DNA of 17,557 nt, from contig DJJF01000019.1 of assembly GCA_002434005.1 (NCBI GenBank), positions 2,307-19,863 of the forward strand. The letters run 5' to 3'. Position numbers and translations under genes: made by a program. Shown one piece after another: positions 13,013 through 17,557 of the stretch. The notes below the pieces were generated by a model. The model had not been told where the DNA came from. It did no database searches and worked only from the letters and a program-made list of their open reading frames with translations. This stretch comes from Candidatus Saccharibacteria bacterium UBA6575 (GTDB lineage: Bacteria > Patescibacteriota > Saccharimonadia > Saccharimonadales > Saccharimonadaceae). Position 1 is the stretch's first letter, and every line of letters starts with the position of its first letter.

Positions 13013-13399
13013 CTATTTACGCGGCTTCGTTATATTAGGCTCGCGACCATATTCAGGCATAACCAACTGGTCGTTTTCGCCAGCATCCAATCGCTTTAAT
13101 GCCTTTTCTAGCCATGTATCGCCTGATTCACCAACGATCGGAATTCCTTTTGAATCAGCGATAGTGTTCATAACAGTTAGACTGATGCGAAGGCCGGTAA
13201 AACTCCCCGGCCCTTTACAGACAACAATGCCCGAAATATCTTCCCAGGTCATGCCACGCGTATTAAGCTGCTCGCGAAGATACGGAATAAGCGTATCTGC
13301 TAGTTCGCGACCTATATCCCAATCGATCTTCTGAATGTCACCACCGGTAGCAAAATACAGACGACAAATAGATGTCGATGAGTCGATACCAATAATCAT
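13013..13399 (-). CDS. tsaB: TsaB, tRNA threonylcarbamoyladenosine (t6A) dimerisation subunit, unusually short
   Basis: TsaB supports TsaD and TsaE in making t6A37 in ANN-decoding tRNAs. The ATG at 13399 is set by the GGAGGT ribosome site and the ATGA overlap with tsaE; this gives 128 aa, against roughly 220-230 in model bacteria. The first lobe of the ASKHA fold is clear: IIGIDSSTS (2-10), VVCKGPGSFTGLRISL (59-74) and the helix up to GIPIVGESG. After residue about 95 only a short charged link remains before a terminal PEYGREPNITKPRK motif, which resembles the end of full-length TsaB. Most of the second lobe is therefore missing. The ORF ends cleanly with TAA and no frameshift is apparent, so this looks like a reduced form rather than a broken gene. 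Confidence 0.9.
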   Translation of the reverse strand: MIIGIDSSTSICRLYFATGGDIQKIDWDIGRELADTLIPYLREQLNTRGMTWEDISGIVVCKGPGSFTGLRISLTVMNTIADSKGIPIVGESGDTWLEKALKRLDAGENDQLVMPEYGREPNITKPRK

Positions 13400-13851
13400 G
13401 CGACACCTCCAGCTAGCGCCTGAGAGCGTTCGCCGCTCGGCACCAATGTGAGAATACGGCTTTCTTCTGAAGGTGAGGCAATTTCGATACGTAAGTGGTC
13501 TTTGGGTACGATGGATGCAACAACTTCTCCCCACTCGATAATAATCACAGTCTCTTTGTCGTCAATCGATTCGGCAAGTTCGTCTGCCATAATACCAGGA
13601 TCACTTAAGCGGTAGAAGTCGTAGTGGCTTAACCGTAGGCCAGCTGAACCCTCATACGTCCGATTAATCGTGAATGTCGGGCTTTGTACTGTTTCCGATA
13701 TACCCATGCCGACAGCGATGCCTTTCGTGAAAGTCGTTTTACCCGCACCAACATCACCGACCAACTCAATACAGTCACCTGCTTTAAGCTGTGATCCAAT
13801 GCGCTTGCCTAGCGCTTTCATCTCATCTTCACCGTGTACCGTAATAGTCAT
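13396..13851 (-). CDS. tsaE: TsaE, t6A biosynthesis ATPase
   Basis: TsaE is the P-loop ATPase that powers turnover of the TsaB-TsaD complex in t6A synthesis. The product is 151 aa from ATG 13851, a usual length. It has a Walker A motif VGDVGAGKTT (31-40), SPTFTINRTY (58-66 region), the family's HYDFYRL (76-82) and IIEWGE (104-109). A six-residue longer start exists, but ATG 13851 is preferred because a TATTTT box lies 6 nt before it. The TGA overlaps the tsaB ATG. It is divergent from pilB, with only about 74 nt between the starts. Confidence 0.95.
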   Translation of the reverse strand: MTITVHGEDEMKALGKRIGSQLKAGDCIELVGDVGAGKTTFTKGIAVGMGISETVQSPTFTINRTYEGSAGLRLSHYDFYRLSDPGIMADELAESIDDKETVIIIEWGEVVASIVPKDHLRIEIASPSEESRILTLVPSGERSQALAGGVA

Positions 13852-13925
13852 CTCTATAAAATATAGCATCCTACACGGCCTCTGGTGAATTCGAATAACT
13901 CATCGTATAGTAGAGCGTAAGCGGT
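13852..13925. promoter_or_regulatory. divergent promoter region between tsaE and pilB
   Basis: On the minus strand TATTTT (13858-13863) lies 6 nt before the tsaE ATG, a leaderless arrangement. On the plus strand TATAGT (13906-13911) lies 14 nt before the pilB ATG, leaving only a very short leader. Neither has a clear -35. Confidence 0.45.
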
Positions 13926-15701
13926 ATGCGTATTTCTGATGCTATCATTGAAAAATTGTTAACTGGGGCGGGAAAAGCGACTCCAGAACAGATTGAAGAG
14001 CTCAAAAAAACCGCCGAACGTAGCCGTCGTCCGCTGCAGCATATGGCGACACAAACGAAGCTCATCACAGAACTTGAGCTAACTCAATTATTTTCCGAAT
14101 ACGCTCATATTCCATTCGTGAAGATTGAGCCACGCGATATTCCGAACGACGTATTGAACAAGATTCCCGAGCGGATTGCCGTGCAGTATCGAGCAGTGCT
14201 GTTTAAGATCGATGATGACGGTACGATGCATCTGGCGATGGACGATCCGGATGATGTTCAGGCAGTCGACTTTATTCAAAAAGAAATTGGCGAACAGACC
14301 AAAATTTACATTGCTACGCGTGAGAATATCTTAGCCTGTCTCGAGAATTATCGTGGGGATGTAAATGAGCAGCTTAACGACGTTATCGATATCCAGCGCG
14401 AGGATGACGGCGAGCAGCAAGTAGCAGACGCAGATATATCCGAAGATTCTCCTGTCGCACAGACAATTAACCTTTTACTTGAATATGCTATTCGATCAAG
14501 TGCCAGTGATATCCACATCGAGCCACGCGAGGGGTTTGTGCAAATTCGCTACCGTATCGACGGTGTCTTAAACGAAGTTAACCGACTCCCGCGAAATGTT
14601 TTGGGCTCACTCATTAGCCGTATCAAAATTTTGGCAAACCTGAAGATCGATGAACGCCGGGTTCCGCAAGACGGACGTTTTAAGATCAAAGTTGCGGGTA
14701 AGCAGTACGCACTTCGTGTTAGTACGTTGCCAATTGCCGACGGCGAAAAAGTTGTTATGCGTATTCTCGACGAAAGTAATGAAGCCGTTAGTCTGGAGTC
14801 ACTCGGCTACTGGGGTAAATCACTTGAAGTCGTAAATACGGCCCTGACGGAGCCAAACGGCGTAATCCTGATAACTGGTCCAACCGGAAGTGGTAAGTCC
14901 ACGAGCTTGTTTAGTATCTTGAATATTCTTAATACACCCGATGTGAACATATCGACAATCGAAGACCCGGTTGAATACAAGATTCCAGGGGTTAATCAAA
15001 CACAAACCAATGCTAAGGCCGGCATGACGTTCGCCTCCGGCCTGCGAGCTTTGCTACGTCAAGACCCGAACATCATCATGGTAGGTGAGATTCGTGACGG
15101 CGAAACTGCTAACCTAGGCATCCAGGCAGCCTTAACTGGTCACTTGGTTTTTAGTACTCTGCACACCAACAATGCTGCTACGTCACTCCCGCGTTTACTC
15201 GATATGGGCATCGAACCATTCTTGATTGCGAGTACTGTGCGAGCAGTTGTAGGACAGCGACTTGTGCGTCGGCTCTGCATGAACTGCCGCGAGAAAGTCG
15301 TGCCTACTCCGCAAGATATCGAGGAAGTCCGCAGAACCTTCCACCTCGGCGAAGCTGGGCTTGGTATTATTCATCAGCTCGAGGTTGTAGCTAAAGATCA
15401 AAAGATCGGAACGGACACCGAACTCAGCACGTCAGAAAGTACGATCACCACACTCTGGAAAGCGTCGAGTAAAGGCTGCGACGAATGTAGTCACACGGGC
15501 TATAAAGGCCGAATCGGCATCTACGAGGTGCTCGGAAACTCACTCGCGATAGAAAAATTGATCATTTCAAATGCAACAAGTGCCCAGATACAAACACAGG
15601 CGATTAGCGAGGGTATGATAACAATGCAGACCGACGGGCTCATAAAAGCGCTTCGTGGGCAGAGTACGATAGAAGAAGTGTTACGGGTAACTAAGGAGTA
15701 A
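13926..15701 (+). CDS. pilB: PilB, type IV pilus assembly (extension) ATPase
   Basis: PilB is the cytoplasmic hexameric motor that drives pilin polymerisation. The 591-aa protein has the N-terminal MshEN/T2SSE-N domain (about 1-150), the second N-domain with SDIHIEP (194-200), Walker A GPTGSGKST (318-326), EDPVE (346-350), Walker B IIMVGEIRD (383-391, Glu 388), the His box GHLVFSTLHTN (405-415), and a four-cysteine metal site made by CMNC (451-454) and CDEC (518-521). Everything needed for activity is present. The spacer between the two cysteine pairs is rather long and Ser/Thr-rich. pilC follows 1 nt after the stop (TAAtATG), so the two are co-translated. Confidence 0.97.
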   Translation: MRISDAIIEKLLTGAGKATPEQIEELKKTAERSRRPLQHMATQTKLITELELTQLFSEYAHIPFVKIEPRDIPNDVLNKIPERIAVQYRAVLFKIDDDGTMHLAMDDPDDVQAVDFIQKEIGEQTKIYIATRENILACLENYRGDVNEQLNDVIDIQREDDGEQQVADADISEDSPVAQTINLLLEYAIRSSASDIHIEPREGFVQIRYRIDGVLNEVNRLPRNVLGSLISRIKILANLKIDERRVPQDGRFKIKVAGKQYALRVSTLPIADGEKVVMRILDESNEAVSLESLGYWGKSLEVVNTALTEPNGVILITGPTGSGKSTSLFSILNILNTPDVNISTIEDPVEYKIPGVNQTQTNAKAGMTFASGLRALLRQDPNIIMVGEIRDGETANLGIQAALTGHLVFSTLHTNNAATSLPRLLDMGIEPFLIASTVRAVVGQRLVRRLCMNCREKVVPTPQDIEEVRRTFHLGEAGLGIIHQLEVVAKDQKIGTDTELSTSESTITTLWKASSKGCDECSHTGYKGRIGIYEVLGNSLAIEKLIISNATSAQIQTQAISEGMITMQTDGLIKALRGQSTIEEVLRVTKE

Positions 15702-15702
15702 T

Positions 15703-16926
15703 ATGGCATCATTTACCTACACTGCTATCAATCAAAGGGGCGAGCGTGCATCAGGCACTGTCGAAGCTGGAGACCGTGCAGGCGTCATTAAAGTCCTTAC
15801 TGAGCAGCAACTGCGGCCGCTAAGCATCCGAGAATCAGGCCAAGGCAATTCGACATCATTATTACGCATATTTGGCTCAGGCAAAGTAAAAAGCGACGAG
15901 CTTGTTATTTTTACACGTGAGCTGAGTGCGATGGTTAGCGCAGGTGTCCCGCTCCTCAGAGCGCTTAACTCACTCCGAGATCATGCCGAAAGTGATGCTC
16001 TTAAAAAAATGCTAGTAACGATTATTAAAGATATCGAGGGTGGTGATCAGCTCGGTGATGCGCTTGCCAAACACCCGAATACCTTTAGCGATGTGTATGT
16101 GAACATGGTAAAAGCCGGTGAGTCCGCCGGTATCCTCGATGATATCCTGAAGCGACTCGCTTACCAGCAGGAAAAGAATGCGACGATACGTAAAAAGATA
16201 AAAAGCGCAATGACGTACCCAATGGTACTTGTTGGTATCACAATTCTTGCGTTTTTCGGTCTGATGCTTTTCGTGATCCCGCAAATCGGTAAAATCCTTA
16301 CCGATCTAGGTGGTGAGGATGCCCAGTTGCCACTCCTTACCCAAGTGATGCTCGGCTTGAGCGGTCTGATGATCAGCTACTGGTATATTCTTCTGCCCCT
16401 TATGGCGGCAGGAGTATATTTCATACTTCGTTATCTTAAAACGCCGAGCGGCAAGCAGCTTCTTCACCGGACTGTGCTTAAAATCCCCGGATTAAAAACT
16501 ATCATTATGAAAGTTGCGATCGCACGATTCTCGCGTACATTCTCAGCATTGATAGGAGCTGGTGTTCCAGTGCTTGAAGCTCTTGATGTGACCTCGCGGG
16601 CGGTGGGTAATGTCGTCTATGAAAAAGCTCTGTCTGACGCAGCGAAAGCTGTTGAAAGTGGTTCGACGTTATCGTCAGAAATCGAGAAGAACCCGTTATT
16701 CCCAGCCATTGTGCCGCAGATGTTGGCAGTCGGTGAAGAAACTGGGCAAACGGATACGGTACTCGTGAAAGTCGCCGATTTCTATGAAGAAGAGGTGGAC
16801 GTTGCGATTGAAGGCATCAGTGCCATTATTGAACCAGTGATGATTGTGTTCATGGGCGGAATGGTCGGCGTGATTGCTGCAAGTGTCATGCTACCTATCG
16901 CCAGCCTATCTTCAAGTGTTAAGTAG
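15703..16926 (+). CDS. pilC: PilC, type IV pilus inner-membrane platform protein
   Basis: PilC (GspF family) is the membrane platform that couples the PilB motor to the growing pilus. The length of 407 aa is standard. An N-terminal soluble region (FTYTAINQRGERASGTVEA) is followed by the first GspF domain (about 66-190: FTRELSAMVSAGVPLLRAL, VKAGESAGILDDIL), membrane helices near 165-190 and 222-244, the second GspF domain (FSRTFSALIGAGVPVLEAL, VGEETGQTD), and a last membrane helix (about 378-402). The AAGGAG ribosome site lies inside the last pilB codons, 4 nt before the ATG region. pilM follows after a 76-nt gap. Confidence 0.97.
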   Translation: MASFTYTAINQRGERASGTVEAGDRAGVIKVLTEQQLRPLSIRESGQGNSTSLLRIFGSGKVKSDELVIFTRELSAMVSAGVPLLRALNSLRDHAESDALKKMLVTIIKDIEGGDQLGDALAKHPNTFSDVYVNMVKAGESAGILDDILKRLAYQQEKNATIRKKIKSAMTYPMVLVGITILAFFGLMLFVIPQIGKILTDLGGEDAQLPLLTQVMLGLSGLMISYWYILLPLMAAGVYFILRYLKTPSGKQLLHRTVLKIPGLKTIIMKVAIARFSRTFSALIGAGVPVLEALDVTSRAVGNVVYEKALSDAAKAVESGSTLSSEIEKNPLFPAIVPQMLAVGEETGQTDTVLVKVADFYEEEVDVAIEGISAIIEPVMIVFMGGMVGVIAASVMLPIASLSSSVK

Positions 16927-16962
16927 ACTGATTCGTAAGTGGCATTTACCAAAGTGCTCATG

Positions 16963-16968
16963 TATACT
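16963..16968 (+). promoter_or_regulatory. possible -10 box for pilM
   Basis: TATACT at 16963-16968, preceded by TG, lies in the 76-nt gap after pilC. It would give a leader of about 28 nt to the pilM GTG. The -35 is poor, so read-through from pilC is equally likely. Confidence 0.3.
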
Positions 16969-17002
16969 TAGAACTAACGTAAAACCGTGGGCAATATAAG
17001 AG

Positions 17003-17557
17003 GTGGCAAGACTATTTTACAAAGATAAGCCTATCATCGGGCTCGACATCAGCCAGACAGGCATGAAGATCATGTCGATTGATAGGAAAAAGCGACTCGT
17101 TACCGGTTACGGGTCGATTGATCTTGATCCTGCAAAAGTCCAGCAATCACTCGATGGCGGCGACAGCTATCTGACAAATAATATGACCGAGTTGATCCAA
17201 AAGAGTCTTGTAGGCAAGCTGGCTGGCAATCATGTGGTTCTCGGTGTCCCCGCTGGACGTACATTCACGCGCACCTTTACCGTGCCGGTTGGGTCCGAAA
17301 AACACTTGAAGGATGCAGTTGAACTTGAAGTCGAACAGTACATACCGATCCCAATGGCTGCACTATACGTCGACTACGAAGTAATTGAGCGTACGAAAGA
17401 CCAACTGCTTGTGCTACTGTGTGCCGTACCTCGGACGGTCGTAGATTCATGCATCCGAATTGCTGAAAGCGCAGGCCTACTGGTATGCATGGTTGAGTCA
17501 AGCGTCTCAGCGGTGGCACGCCTGCTCGAAAGTACTGAAGAAGGCCACTTACCTACG
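17003..17557 (+). CDS. pilM: PilM, type IV pilus assembly actin-like ATPase, cut by the window end
   Basis: PilM is a cytoplasmic FtsA/actin-like protein that links the PilN-PilO ring to the motor. The first 185 codons are present with no stop. An in-frame TAA (16997-16999) precedes GTG 17003, which is the only reasonable start; the ribosome site is poor. The N-terminal phosphate-binding strand IIGLDISQTGMKIM (9-22) is typical of the family, as are VVLGVPAGRTFTRTF, LEVEQYIPIPM and a YVDYEVI segment. It probably continues into pilN and pilO beyond the window, but that cannot be seen. Confidence 0.92.
   Translation, partial: MARLFYKDKPIIGLDISQTGMKIMSIDRKKRLVTGYGSIDLDPAKVQQSLDGGDSYLTNNMTELIQKSLVGKLAGNHVVLGVPAGRTFTRTFTVPVGSEKHLKDAVELEVEQYIPIPMAALYVDYEVIERTKDQLLVLLCAVPRTVVDSCIRIAESAGLLVCMVESSVSAVARLLESTEEGHLPT

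Noticed and set aside
1..17557. TGA recoding as in Gracilibacteria/SR1
   Set aside because: TGA ends several genes at the family-expected position (tsaE, VOC, DUF1905/YdeI), and no gene needs TGA read as an amino acid.
1..17557. CRISPR array, insertion sequence or tRNA/rRNA genes
   Set aside because: No spaced direct repeats, transposase motifs or structural RNA signatures were found; the only tandem repeats are the 90-bp coding units at 10203-10649.

Overview
The window looks like a chromosomal segment of a Patescibacteria/CPR bacterium, most likely a Saccharibacterium (TM7). The evidence is a compact type IV pilus block (pilB-pilC-pilM), RNase Y, TsaE next to an unusually short TsaB, very tight gene packing (ATGA overlaps and 1-nt gaps), many small single-pass membrane proteins, and many starts placed 6-8 nt behind a TANNNT box. 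TGA is a normal stop (for example in tsaE and in the VOC gene), so the Gracilibacteria/SR1 code does not apply. The taxonomic call is inference from gene content.

Region 1 (1-3423) is accessory in character: a 5'-truncated ADP-ribosylglycohydrolase with an extra C-terminal domain that has its own internal Shine-Dalgarno and ATG; a long imperfect palindrome (1469-1592); a single-pass membrane protein; about 580 nt without a conventional gene; and a membrane-anchored lambda-lysozyme-like muramidase. The 580-nt stretch holds a good minus-strand promoter with an operator-like inverted repeat, a leader that can form three hairpins, a 49-codon minus ORF whose ATG lies in a hairpin stem, a second open minus frame without a start codon, and a strong bidirectional terminator.

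Region 2 (3410-5889) has a minus-strand operon (VOC protein, DUF1905/YdeI protein, HEAT-like protein), then a 57-aa membrane peptide missed by length cut-offs, a terminator, and a membrane-anchored exported protein.

Region 3 (6051-9954) is a minus-strand DNA-maintenance block: a DnaQ-like exonuclease fused to a UvrC/Cho-type GIY-YIG domain, a DUF4385 protein and topoisomerase IB in one overlapping operon, followed by a DJ-1/PfpI deglycase-like protein and an HhH DNA-glycosylase-like protein in a second operon.

Region 4 (10092-11327) has a secreted protein built from five 30-residue DGDE-type repeats and a four-helix membrane protein whose end overlaps rny by 38 bp. Region 5 (11290-13851) is the minus-strand tsaE-tsaB-rny run. 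Region 6 (13926-17557) is the plus-strand pilus run pilB, pilC, and pilM (cut by the window end). The most interesting points are the regulated minus-strand leader and small ORF near 2195-2500, the five-repeat exported protein, the ADP-ribosylglycohydrolase with a nested start, the palindrome at 1469-1592, and the recurrent leaderless-type starts.
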